DNA of 64,000 nucleotides, taken from assembly GCA_007994965.1 (NCBI GenBank), contig VOPW01000001.1:4312148-4376147 (forward strand). Reading direction: 5' to 3'. Positions 53,567 through 62,058 of this stretch are shown one piece after another. Made by a program: the position numbers and the translations under genes. The stretch is from Piscinibacter aquaticus. GTDB taxonomy: Bacteria > Pseudomonadota > Gammaproteobacteria > Burkholderiales > Burkholderiaceae_C. Below the pieces are notes generated by a model. It was given only the letters and a program-made list of their open reading frames with translations. It was not told the DNA's origin and made no database searches. Within the stretch, counting starts at the first letter, position 1. Each line of letters starts with the position of its first letter.

Positions 53567-53618
53567 GCGCGCATTCTGGCGCGATCCGCCCCGCCCGACT
53601 TGACGCAGGTTCAGACCG

Positions 53619-55851
53619 TCACTTGTAGAGCACCTCCGGCAGCCACAGGCCGATGCCAGGGAACATGTACAGCAGGAAGATCGCCAGCACCTGGATACCC
53701 ATGAACGGCAGCATCCCCGCGAAGATCTGGTTCAGCGTGACGTGCGGCGGACTGACGCCCTTCAGGTAGAAGGCCGCCATCGCCACCGGCGGGCTCAGGA
53801 AGGCCGTCTGCAGGTTCAGCGCCACCAGCAGGCCGAAGAACAGCGGGTCGACGCCGAAGTTGTCCAGCAGCGGGATGAAGATCGGCATGAAGATCACGAT
53901 GATCTCCGTCCACTCCAGCGGCCAGCCGAGGATGAAGATGATCACCTGGCTGAGCAGCAGGAACTGCGTCTTCGTCAGGTTCATCGACATCACCCAGTGC
54001 TCCACCAGCTCCTGGCCGCCGAGCAGCGCGAAGGCCGCGGAGAAGATCGCCGAGCCGACGAACAGCCAGCACACCATCGCGCTGGTCTTGGCGGTCAGCA
54101 GCACCGACTCCTTCACCTCGGTCTTCAGGCCGGCCTGGAGATAGGCGACGATCGTCCAGAGCGCCACACCCACTGCGGCCACGCCGCCGGCCCAGATCGG
54201 CACCGAAGGCGCGCCGAAGCCCTCCTCGTGGGCGAGGAACCAGCCGAGCACCACCAGCGCCGGCAGCCACAGCAGCAGCCACAGCCCGAACACGCGCTGC
54301 TTGGCGGCGCGGTCCTGGGTGGCACCGCGGCCGGACAGCACGGCGTAGATGGAGGCCAGCAGGTAGCCGCCGAAGGCGCCGACCGCCGCCGCCTCGGTGG
54401 GCGTGGCCGGGCCGAGCACGATCGAGCCGAGCACCGCGAGGATCAGCACGACCAGCGGGAAGAAGCTGCCGAGCAGCATCTTGAAGATCTCCAGCCGCTC
54501 GAAGCTCAGCACGGCATAGAAGAAGGCCAGCGCCGCGACCAGGATGCCCAGCGTGATCCACAGTCCCTTGGTGGGGGCCGTGCGTTCTGCCGCTGCTGTG
54601 GTGGCCGGCGCGCCGCCACCGGCACTGGGCGGCTCGCGCACGCCGTCGGTGGCCGCACCCGGGGCTCCTTGACGCCGCCGCTGGCGCCCGGGGCTCGGCG
54701 AGGCCGCCACCCGATCCCGGCGGCTCGGACAGCCCGCCACCGGCTCCCGGCGGCTCCTTCAGGCCACTCGCGCCCGGTGGCTCCGCGAGGCCACTGGAAG
54801 CCCCCGGCGGTTCGGCGGGCCGCCGCCCGCGCCGCCCGGTTCGCGCAGCGCACCCGGGGCTCGGCGACGCCGCCGCCCTGGCTGACCACGGCCGGTGCAT
54901 TGGCGTTGTCGCCGGGACGCGTATTCAGGTGCCGGGCGGTGAAGGCGATCAGCGCGAAGGCCAGCGCCGGCAGCAGCGTCACGAAGAGCTGGCGGCGCGC
55001 ATAGTCGGCACCGATGCCGGGCGCGCCGCCGCCGGCGGCACGCAGCAGGCCGGGCAGCGCGAGCTTCGCGCCGGCATCGCGCAGCGCCTGGATCGGCGCC
55101 GGCAGCGGCACGAATCGCTGCTCGGCCGTCAGCGGCGGCATCAGCGAGGGCTTGAGCTTGGCGAGCACGACGACGTAGACGATGTACAGGCCCGCCAGCA
55201 TCAGGCCGGGGAAGAACGCACCGGCATAGAGCTGCACCACCGAGACGCCGGCCGTGGCCCCGTAGACGATCAGCATCACCGAGGGCGGGATCAGGATGCC
55301 CAGGCAGCCGCCGGCGGTGATCGCGCCGGCCGAGATCTTCACGTCGTAGCCGCCCTTGAGCATCTGCGGCAGCGCCAGCAGGCCCATCAGCGTGACCACC
55401 GCACCGACGATGCCGGTGGCGGTGGCGAACACCGCGCAGGTGAAGATCGTCGCGACCGCCAGCGAACCGGGCAGCCGGGCCAGCGCGAGGTGCAGGCTGC
55501 GGAACAGCTTGTCGATCAGGTTGGCGCGTTCGACGAGGTAGCCCATGAACACGAACAACGGGATCGAGATGAGCACGTCGTTGCTCATCACCTTGAAAGC
55601 CGACTGCACCATCAGGTCCAGCGCCTTCGTGGTGTCGCGCTCGTAGGCGAGCCAGTGAACAGCATGCCCATGCCCATCAGCGTGAACGCCGTCGGGAAGC
55701 CGAGCATGATCGCCACGACCACGAGCGCGAGCATCGTCAGGCCGAGGTGGCCGTTGGTCAGTTGGTCGGCCGACAGCAGCATCACCGCATTGCCGGCCAG
55801 GATCAGGGCCATCAGCGACAGCCCGAACCAGAGTTCCTTGCGAATCTTCAC
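53619..55851 (-). CDS. TRAP transporter large permease (DctM) with decapeptide-repeat insert (frameshifted)
   Basis: This is the large membrane subunit of a TRAP transporter. At about 744 residues it is longer than most DctM proteins. The N-terminal half includes SNDVLISIPLFVFMGYLVER and GGCLGILIPPSVMLIVYG; the C-terminal half ends MFPGIGLWLPEVLYK. Between the halves, at about residues 320-412, lie about nine tandem decapeptides of consensus GGGLAEPPGA. The frame breaks at about 55653 (CCTGG reads CTGG on the coding strand, repair gives MLFTWLAYERDTTKA) and at four points inside the repeats, three of them EPPGA codons with one C missing from the C run. The start is GTG 55851, overlapping the dctQ stop. 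Confidence 0.87.
54615..54880 (-). repeat. In-gene tandem 30-bp repeats coding for GGGLAEPPGA
   Basis: About nine in-frame units of roughly 27-33 bp encode variants of GGGLAEPPGA (such as SSGLAEPPGA, SGLKEPPGA, GGGLSEPPGS, SGGVKEPPGA). They lie in the hydrophilic loop between the two membrane halves of the TRAP permease. Unit-to-unit codon differences show that it is not a recent perfect duplication. Confidence 0.8.
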
Positions 55852-56470
55852 TTGCGCCCCTCCGCGTGCGACGCGACGAACTTGTCCAGCGCGGCGATGT
55901 CCTCGTCCTTCACGTGCACCATTTCCTTGAGCTTGTCGACGTCGACCTCCTCGACGTCCTCCTCGCGCGACGGCCACTCGCCGTCACGAAGGCACTGGAT
56001 GCAGCGCACGATCTCCACGAACCCCTGCAGCAGCAGCATGCCGCCGGCGATCGGGATGACGAACTTGAAGGGGTACAGCGGCAGCGGCGTCGCGGAGAAG
56101 GTCTTCTCGCGGATCGCCAGCGCCTCGTTGGCGTAGTTCCAGCCCGCCCAGGTCAGCGCGACGATGCCGGGCAGGAAGAACACGATGTACAGGATCAGGT
56201 CGAAGAAGGCCTGCGTGCGCGGGCGGAAGAAGCCGTAGAGCACGTCGCCGCGCACGTGGCCGTTCTTCGCCAGCGTGTAGGCGCCGGCCATCATGAACAG
56301 CGTGCCGTAAAGCATGATCTGGACGTTCAGCGCCCAGTCGTGCGGGTCGTTCAGGGCGTAGCGGGAGAAGACCTCCCAGGTGATCATCAGTGTCAGCCCG
56401 ACGATGGCCCAGGCGAACGCCTGCCCGAGCTGGTGGAGAGTCGGTCGACCGCGAGTAGTAGTTTCTGCAT
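55848..56470 (-). CDS. TRAP transporter small permease (DctQ) (frameshifted)
   Basis: This is the small membrane subunit of about 208 residues with four helices, which braces the large permease and the binding protein. It begins MQKLLLAVDRLST; one base is missing near 56437, after which the protein continues LGQAFAWAIVGLTLMITWEV. The motif EVFSRYALN and the segment GHVRGDVLYGFFRPR are typical of DctQ. The C terminus is an unusually long acidic, charged tail (EEDVEEVDVDKLKEMV). It overlaps the start of dctM. Confidence 0.87.
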
Positions 56471-56557
56471 GTCGCGCTTTTATCGGTCGTCGATAACGAG
56501 AGAAGGGCTGCCGGGCTTGTCGGCCGGGCAGCCCTGCAAGAGGCGAGGCCGGGAGGC

Positions 56558-57670
56558 TTACTTCTTGCCGAAGTAGTGGTTGTAGGCCATCTTGAAGTCG
56601 ACCATGTAGTCGTTCTGCCAGGGGATCACGCGCTGGGCGTAGGCCTTCTGCGAATCGAGCACCTTCTTGAAGATCGGGTTCTCGCCGGACTTCTTGGCGA
56701 TGACCTTGTCCCAGGCGTCGAGCTGCGCGCGCAGGATGGCGTCGGGCGTCTTGTAGAAGTTCACGCCGGCCTTCTTCAGCTCCTGGTAGTCCCTCGAGTT
56801 GCGCTCGATGGCCTTCCAGCTCATGTCGGCGCTGGACGCCTCCACCGCCACGTCGATGGCCTTCTTCAGCTCCGCCGGCAGGCCGTTGTACTTCGGGCCG
56901 TTGAACAGGATCTCGAACTGCTCGCCGGACTGGTGGAAGCTCTGCAGCATGCAGTTCTTGGCCACGTCGGCGAAGCCGAGGAGTCGGTCGGAGCTGGCGT
57001 TGTTGAACTCGGCCGCGTCGATCAGGCCGCGGTCCAGCGCCGGCACGATCTCGCCGCCGGGCAGCGGGTTCACGGCGGCGCCGAGTTCGGTGAACACGTC
57101 GACCGCCGTGCCCACCGTGCGGTACTTCAGGCCCTTGAGATCCTCGACGCGCGCGATCGGCTTCTTGAACCAGCCCAGCGGCTGGGTCGGCATCGGGCCG
57201 TACAGGAACGACTTCACGTCGAGGTTCAGGCCCTTGTAGATCTCCTGCAGCAGGGCTTCGCCGCCGCCGTAGTAGTGCCAGGCCAGCACCATGTTCGGGT
57301 CCATGCCGAAGGCCGGGCCGGAACCCCACAGGGCCAGCGCCGAGTTCTTGCCGTAGTGATAGGCCACGACGCCATGGCCGCCGTCGAGCGTGCCCTTGGC
57401 CACGGCCTCGAGCAACTGGAACGCGGGCACCACCGAACCGGACGGCAGCACCTCGATCTTCAGGCGGTTGCCCGCCATGTCGTTGACCTTCTTGGCGAAG
57501 TCGGTGGCGTACTCGTGGAAGATGTCCTTGGCGGGCCGGGTGCTCTGGAAGCGCAGCGTGGTGGTCTGGGCGTTGGACACCATCGGTGCGGCCATCGCGC
57601 CGGCGGCCACGGTGCTGGTGGCTGCGGACTTCAGGAAGCGACGGCGCTGGGCAGGCGAGGACTTGCTCAT
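56558..57670 (-). CDS. TRAP transporter substrate-binding protein (DctP)
   Basis: This is a periplasmic binding protein of 370 residues. The N terminus carries a Tat signal (QRRRFLKSA) with cleavage after SNA. The DctP fold is indicated by KVNDMAGNRLKIEVLPSGSV, the ligand-gating region LKGLKYRTVGTA with the conserved Arg, and EFNNASSD. It resembles the alpha-keto acid/TakP group more than the C4-dicarboxylate group. Sugar acids or keto acids are likely ligands given the divergent phosphogalactonate aldolase gene. The frame is intact. It is the first gene of the dctPQM set. Confidence 0.9.
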   Translation of the reverse strand: MSKSSPAQRRRFLKSAATSTVAAGAMAAPMVSNAQTTTLRFQSTRPAKDIFHEYATDFAKKVNDMAGNRLKIEVLPSGSVVPAFQLLEAVAKGTLDGGHGVVAYHYGKNSALALWGSGPAFGMDPNMVLAWHYYGGGEALLQEIYKGLNLDVKSFLYGPMPTQPLGWFKKPIARVEDLKGLKYRTVGTAVDVFTELGAAVNPLPGGEIVPALDRGLIDAAEFNNASSDRLLGFADVAKNCMLQSFHQSGEQFEILFNGPKYNGLPAELKKAIDVAVEASSADMSWKAIERNSRDYQELKKAGVNFYKTPDAILRAQLDAWDKVIAKKSGENPIFKKVLDSQKAYAQRVIPWQNDYMVDFKMAYNHYFGKK

Positions 57671-57796
57671 CGAGAGGTCTCCGTTGTGATCGGTGGAAAT
57701 GCTGAGGGAGCGAGACGCGTCACGCCGAGGCGGCCGTGATCGCGGAGCACGAACTCTCCGGTCACCCCTAGGTTGCAGCAAGTGGGTAAAACCCTC

Positions 57797-57809
57797 CGAC
57801 AAGTTGTCG
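57797..57809. promoter_or_regulatory. Palindromic operator candidate
   Basis: CGACAA-G-TTGTCG is a perfect 13-bp odd palindrome in the 266-base gap between divergent dctP and the aldolase gene. Such sites suit a GntR- or LacI-type repressor. No regulator gene lies nearby, so the binder is unknown. No other gene is seen in this gap. Confidence 0.4.
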
Positions 57810-57936
57810 CAGCGCAGCATGCAGGCGAGCCCCCGTGGGAGTCGGGCGCATTGCTGCGGTGCAGTCGATTCAGTTTCGACCTGAATGCAAAGATGGATAC
57901 CTGCGCTATCGTGCGCGGCGCTACACCGCCACCCCC

Positions 57937-58570
57937 ATGACCCTGCCGCTTCCCGCCGACACGCTGCCGCTGGTGGCCATCCTGCGCGGCCTCGAACCCG
58001 CGCGTGCGGCCGACGTGGCCGGCGTCCTGTTCGACGCCGGCTGGCGCATCCTCGAAGTACCGCTGAACCGGCTGGCGCGTTGCAGGCCATCGAGCGGATC
58101 GTGGCCATGGCGCCTTCGGATGCGCTGATCGGCGGCGGCACGATGCTCTCGGTGGCCGATGTCGATGCCGTGCATGCGGCCGGCGGCCGACTGATGGTGG
58201 CGCCGAACATCGACACCGCGGTGGTGGCGCGCGCGCGCGAACTCGGCATGGTGGCGATGCCCGGCGTTGCGACGCCGACCGAGGCCTTCCTCGCGCTGCG
58301 CAGCGGCGCTCACGCCATGAAGCTGTTCCCGGCCGAGGTGATCGGCCCCACGGGCCTGAAGGCCTTCTCATCGGTGCTGCCCCAGAAGCGAGCCTGTGGC
58401 CGGTGGGCGGCATCACGCCAGACAGCCTCGCGGCGTGGCGACAGGCCGGCGCCGCGGGGGCGGGCATCGGCAGCCAGCTGTTCGCGCCGGGTCTTGCGCT
58501 GACGGACATCGCCGCGCGGGCCGTCGCGTTCGCAGCGGCCTGGGCGCGCTGCCGCCTAGGCCCGCGCTAG
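57937..58570 (+). CDS. dgoA: 2-dehydro-3-deoxy-6-phosphogalactonate aldolase (two frameshifts)
   Basis: This is a class I aldolase of about 212 residues of the KDPG/KHG family. It splits 2-keto-3-deoxy-6-phosphogalactonate into pyruvate and glyceraldehyde-3-phosphate. VAILRGLEP carries the general acid-base Glu-type region, and the Schiff-base Lys is in HAMKLFPAEVIGP. The style LPLVAILRG and GVATPTEAF fits DgoA more than Eda. Breaks are at about 58073 (CCTGG reads CTGG, repair gives PLNRPGALQAIERI) and 58388 (C5 run short by one, repair gives SSVLPPEASLWPVGGI). It is divergent from the TRAP transporter, and its stop overlaps the convergent yceI stop. Confidence 0.88.
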
Positions 58571-59145
58571 TCGCGGATCGCTTCCACCTGCACCTGCAGG
58601 CGCACGCGGTCGGCCACCAGCGGCAGGCCGAAGCTCATGCCGAAGTCGCTGCGGCGCAACTCGGCCTCGAAGTCGCCGCCGCACCACTCGCGTTGGATCA
58701 TCGGGTGGATGCCGCAGGAAAAGCCCAGGCTGCGCAAGGCCAGCGGGCGGCTGATGCCGCGCAGCGTGATCTCGCCGCGCACCTCGCGCAGCACATCGCC
58801 GTCGAAGACGAACTGGCGGGCGACGAAATAAGCATCGGGGTGTTCGCTGCTGGACAGCAGGTCGGCCTGCCGCAAGCGGGTGTCGAGCACCGGCAGGCCG
58901 GTGCTGACGATGCGCGTCGGAATGGTCAGCGAGACCTCGCCGCGCCGCGCCGTGCGATCCAGCTCGGCCACGCCTTCGAGCGGGCCGAAGCGGCCGCGCA
59001 GCGTGGCGGTGCCGAAGTGCATCACCTCGAAGTGCACGAAGCTGTGCGAGGGATCGAGGCGGTAGGTCGCCGGTTGGGCGCCGGCGAGGCAAGGTGCGAC
59101 GAGCGCGGCCCCGGCCGCGAGCTTCGCGAGCAGGGCGCGCTCCAT
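58567..59145 (-). CDS. YceI-family protein, copy 1
   Basis: This is a 192-residue exported lipocalin-like protein of the YceI family, which binds polyisoprenoids such as ubiquinone precursors. It has a signal peptide (ending LAGAQ), then ATYRLDPSHSFVHFEVMHFG, LRGRFGPLEGVAEL, and the late GGDFEAELRRSDFGMSFGLP. Two Cys (CGIHP and WCGG) may form a disulfide. It is last in a set of one cytochrome b561 and three yceI genes. The stop shares CTAG with the convergent dgoA. The frame is intact. Confidence 0.9.
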   Translation of the reverse strand: MERALLAKLAAGAALVAPCLAGAQPATYRLDPSHSFVHFEVMHFGTATLRGRFGPLEGVAELDRTARRGEVSLTIPTRIVSTGLPVLDTRLRQADLLSSSEHPDAYFVARQFVFDGDVLREVRGEITLRGISRPLALRSLGFSCGIHPMIQREWCGGDFEAELRRSDFGMSFGLPLVADRVRLQVQVEAIRD

Positions 59146-59158
59146 GCAGCGGTGCCGG

Positions 59159-59725
59159 TTACTGCCTGACGGCTTCGATCTGGATCAGCAGGCGGATGTT
59201 GTCCGGAATGCCCGGCACGCCGTAGGCCATGCCCCACTGGGTGCGCGTGATCGTGGTCTCGAAGTCGCCGCCACACACCTCGCGCTTGAGCATCGGGTTC
59301 TGGTAGCAGTTGAAGTTGGTGGCCTTCAGCGTCACCGGGTTGCTCTTGCCCAGCATCGTCAGCGAGCCGCTCACCTCGGTGACCTTGTCGCCGTCGAAGA
59401 CGAACTTGTCGCTGACGAACTTCGCCGTGGCGAACTCGGCGGCGTTGAAGAAGTCCTTGCTCTTCAGGTGGCCGTCGAGCGGGCCGACGCCGGTGCTCAC
59501 CGAGCCGATGTCGATCGTGATGTCGGCCTTGCCGCTCTTGCCGGCGCGGTCGAACTGCACGGTGCCTTCCTTCTTGTCGAAGCGGCCGCGCAGCGTCGAG
59601 GTGCCGAAGTGCTTGGCCTCGAAGTTGACGAAGGTGTGCGTCGGGTCGATCGCGTAGGTGGCGCTCTGCGCCTGGGCGAAGCCGGCGGCGGCCAGCAGGG
59701 CGGTGGCGAGCAGGGTCTTGGTCAT
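59159..59725 (-). CDS. yceI: YceI-family protein, copy 2
   Basis: This is a 188-residue periplasmic YceI protein, the copy nearest to the classical family. It has a signal peptide (ending AQAQS), ATYAIDPTHTFVNFEAKHFG, LRGRFDKKEGTVQFD, FFNAAEFATAKFVSDKFVFD, and REVCGGDFETTITRTQWGM. It shares the Cys pair pattern with copy 1 (CYQNP and VCGG). It lies 14 bases before copy 1 and 32 after copy 3. The frame is intact. Confidence 0.94.
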   Translation of the reverse strand: MTKTLLATALLAAAGFAQAQSATYAIDPTHTFVNFEAKHFGTSTLRGRFDKKEGTVQFDRAGKSGKADITIDIGSVSTGVGPLDGHLKSKDFFNAAEFATAKFVSDKFVFDGDKVTEVSGSLTMLGKSNPVTLKATNFNCYQNPMLKREVCGGDFETTITRTQWGMAYGVPGIPDNIRLLIQIEAVRQ

Positions 59726-59757
59726 GGAAAGCCTCCTGAGGATGGTGGGGTTGGAAA

Positions 59758-60323
59758 TCAGAGGGCGCCGACGCCGGTCAGCGCCAGCTTGAAGCGCACC
59801 TGCACATCGTCGGCGACCATGGAGGTGTCCTTCCAGTCGCCGTCGCCGATGCGAAAGGCCGTGCGCTTGAGCACGAAGGCGCCGGTCGCGGTGGTGGTGC
59901 CGCCGGCCTGCGCCAGCGTGACCGGCACGACGACGTTCTGCGCCGTGCCCTTGATCGTCAGCCTGCCGGCCACTTCGTACTTGCCGGCGCCCGTGGCCTT
60001 CACGGCCGTGCTCTGAAGACGGCCTGCGGAAACTTCTTGGTGTCGAACCAGTCCGGCTTGGCGATCTCGGCTTCGGTCTCGGCCACGCCGAGCGACACGC
60101 TGGCCGTGTCGACGCTGAAGCCGATGCTCGCCGCCTCCGGCTTCTTCGGATCGAAGGCCACCTTCGCCTCGAACTTGCGGAACTTGCCGTCCACCGGCAC
60201 GCCCATCTGCTTGCTGGTGAAGGCGATCTCGCTGCCCGCGGGCACGAGCTGCTGCGCGCAGGCCGGCGGCGCGGCAAACGCGGCACCGAGGGCGAGCACG
60301 CTGATGGCGAGGTAGGTCTTCAT
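59758..60323 (-). CDS. YceI-family protein, copy 3 (frameshifted)
   Basis: This is a more distant YceI protein of about 189 residues. It has a signal peptide (ending PACAQ), LVPAGSEIAFTSKQMGVPVD, GKFRKFEAKVAFDPKKP and KPDWFDTKKFPQAVFQS, and ends FKLALTGVGAL. It lacks the Cys pair of the other two. One base is missing near 60015; adding C gives AVFQSTAVKATGAG. It follows the cytochrome b561 gene by 13 bases. The three copies differ enough to suggest different ligands. Confidence 0.88.
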
Positions 60324-60336
60324 GGTTCGTTTCCTG

Positions 60337-60879
60337 TCAGGCGCGGCCCGGGCGCATGCGGTTGAGCAGCCCGTCGCGGTCGATGAAGTGGTGCTTGAGC
60401 GCCGCGGCCACATGGGCCAGCACCAGCGCGGCGAGCGTGAAGGCGAGGATCTTGTGCAGCGGCTTGATCGCTTCGGCGAGTTCCTTGTTCGCGCTCACGA
60501 AATCGGGCAGCGGCAGCACGCCGAACAACACGATCGGAAAGCCCGCGGCGGAGCTGTAGGCCCAGCCGGCCAGCGGCACGGCGAAGAAGAGCACGTACAG
60601 GGCGATGTGCACGCCATGCGAGGCGCGGCGCTGCTGTGCCGGCATCGGCACGTCTTCCGGCGGGCGGTGCGTCAGGCGCCAGAGCAGGCGGATCGCCGAG
60701 AAGGCGAGGATGCAGACGCCGGCCCACTTGTGCCAGTTGTAGAGCTTCAGCCGCTGCGGCGACATCGGCAGATCGGTCATGTAGACACCGACGATGAACG
60801 AGCCGACGATGGCCAGCCCGAGCAGCCAGTGCAGCGCGATGGCGGGGCCGGAATAGCGCGTCGAAGTGGAGGTGCTCAT
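60337..60879 (-). CDS. Cytochrome b561 (YceJ-like)
   Basis: This is a 180-residue membrane cytochrome with four helices. Heme-ligand His residues are in IALHWLLGLAIVG, YNWHKWAGV, GVHIALYVLFFAVPLAGWAYS, and PLHKILAFTLAALVLAHVAAALKHHF. It is the cytochrome b561 partner that precedes yceI in many proteobacteria. It heads the four-gene set and may pass electrons between quinol and a carrier bound by the YceI proteins; this is inference. The frame is intact. Confidence 0.93.
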   Translation of the reverse strand: MSTSTSTRYSGPAIALHWLLGLAIVGSFIVGVYMTDLPMSPQRLKLYNWHKWAGVCILAFSAIRLLWRLTHRPPEDVPMPAQQRRASHGVHIALYVLFFAVPLAGWAYSSAAGFPIVLFGVLPLPDFVSANKELAEAIKPLHKILAFTLAALVLAHVAAALKHHFIDRDGLLNRMRPGRA

Positions 60880-61053
60880 GGCAAGTTCGGGTCAGCGGAT
60901 GAGCAGAACTGTAGGAGTGCACCGTTCAATGGCGCTTCATGGTCCTTGACGTGAGCGTTCAAAAATGCGCCGGTTGCGGCGGCTCATTGCGCCGGGGCCA
61001 CCTTTGTCTACAGTCATCGCACTTCCGTTCCGTTCTTCCCGCAGGAGGCCCGC

Positions 61054-62040
61054 ATGCAAACCTCGATCCGAGTTCCCGCCGTCCGTCCGATGGCGCTCTG
61101 CGCATCGATCTCCCTGGCCCTGGCCGGATGTGGAGGCGGCGGTGGCGGCAGCACGCCGGCTGCGCCGACGGTTACCGTCAGCACAACCAACCAGGACACG
61201 GTGGCCCGCGCCGGCATGGTGGCCTTGCAGGCGGGCGTGCTCGGCGCCTCGCTCGGCGTGGCCGGCGGCGGCAGCCCCACCGCGCTGGCTGCCGCCGCGG
61301 CAGGCCGCAAGCGCGCCGCCGCGGTGCAGCCGCCGGAGGTGGAGAACTGCACCGTGTCGGGCAGCACGACCACCGTCTACGACGACCGCGACAACAGCGG
61401 CACCGCGACCCTGGGCGATACCGCCACGATCACCTACGACGACTGCGTCGAGGTGCCGGGCGAGGTGATGAACGGCACGGCGGTTGCCGTCTATTCGCAG
61501 ATCCAGCTGGGAACGCCGTTCAGCATCGGCGCCCGCATCACGACGAACGATCTGGTCACGCAGACGGCCACCCACCGCGTCGCGGCGCGCGGCGGATTCG
61601 ACTTCCTGATCAGCGCGCCGAGTCTCCTGGCGACATCGAGCACCCTGCGCGTCGGCGTTCCCGAGGCGCTGGCGCTGGCCATCACCACGCCGATGTACAC
61701 CGACACGGTGACGCTGCGCGCGGGCTACCTGCTGCAATCGAGCTACGACGGCACGGCCCTGCCGCCGGGCGGCAGCATCGGCGGCCTGACCAGCACCACG
61801 GCCAATGGGCTGGTCGATTCCACGGTGGCTGCCGGCACGGTGAGCGTCTCCACGCGGCAGCCCTTCGATCAGTACGACATCGATCCCTACCCGCGCTCCG
61901 GCCAGTTCGAGGTCTTCGGCAAGACCGGTGCGATCCGCGCGACCGTGCAGTCCACCAGCGTCGTGCAGATCGAACTCGATGCCGATGGCAACGGCACGTT
62001 CGAGGCGAGCAAGACGGTGAGCTGGTCGGATCTCTTCTGA
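61054..62040 (+). CDS. Putative lipoprotein of unknown function
   Basis: I do not recognise this protein. It is 328 residues with a lipoprotein signal (LALAGCGGGG, lipid Cys26) and an Ala/Gly-rich low-complexity stretch to about residue 90. The rest is Thr/Ser-rich and beta-strand-like. A repeated theme is DDRDNSGTATLGDTATITYDDC (as DDRDNSGTATLGDTAT) and, near the end, ELDADGNGTFEASKTVSW, both of which resemble calcium-type Asp-rich loops. Two Cys (ENCTVSG, YDDCVEV) may pair. It stands alone between divergent and convergent neighbours. The frame is intact. A surface-exposed or adhesion-type role is only a guess. Confidence 0.7.
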   Translation: MQTSIRVPAVRPMALCASISLALAGCGGGGGGSTPAAPTVTVSTTNQDTVARAGMVALQAGVLGASLGVAGGGSPTALAAAAAGRKRAAAVQPPEVENCTVSGSTTTVYDDRDNSGTATLGDTATITYDDCVEVPGEVMNGTAVAVYSQIQLGTPFSIGARITTNDLVTQTATHRVAARGGFDFLISAPSLLATSSTLRVGVPEALALAITTPMYTDTVTLRAGYLLQSSYDGTALPPGGSIGGLTSTTANGLVDSTVAAGTVSVSTRQPFDQYDIDPYPRSGQFEVFGKTGAIRATVQSTSVVQIELDADGNGTFEASKTVSWSDLF

Positions 62041-62058
62041 TCCGGTGCGGGCCGCCGC

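Noticed and set aside
54615..54880. CRISPR-like repeat array
   Set aside because: Units are in frame, adjacent and without unique spacers, and translate to a regular decapeptide within a transporter gene; no cas genes are present.
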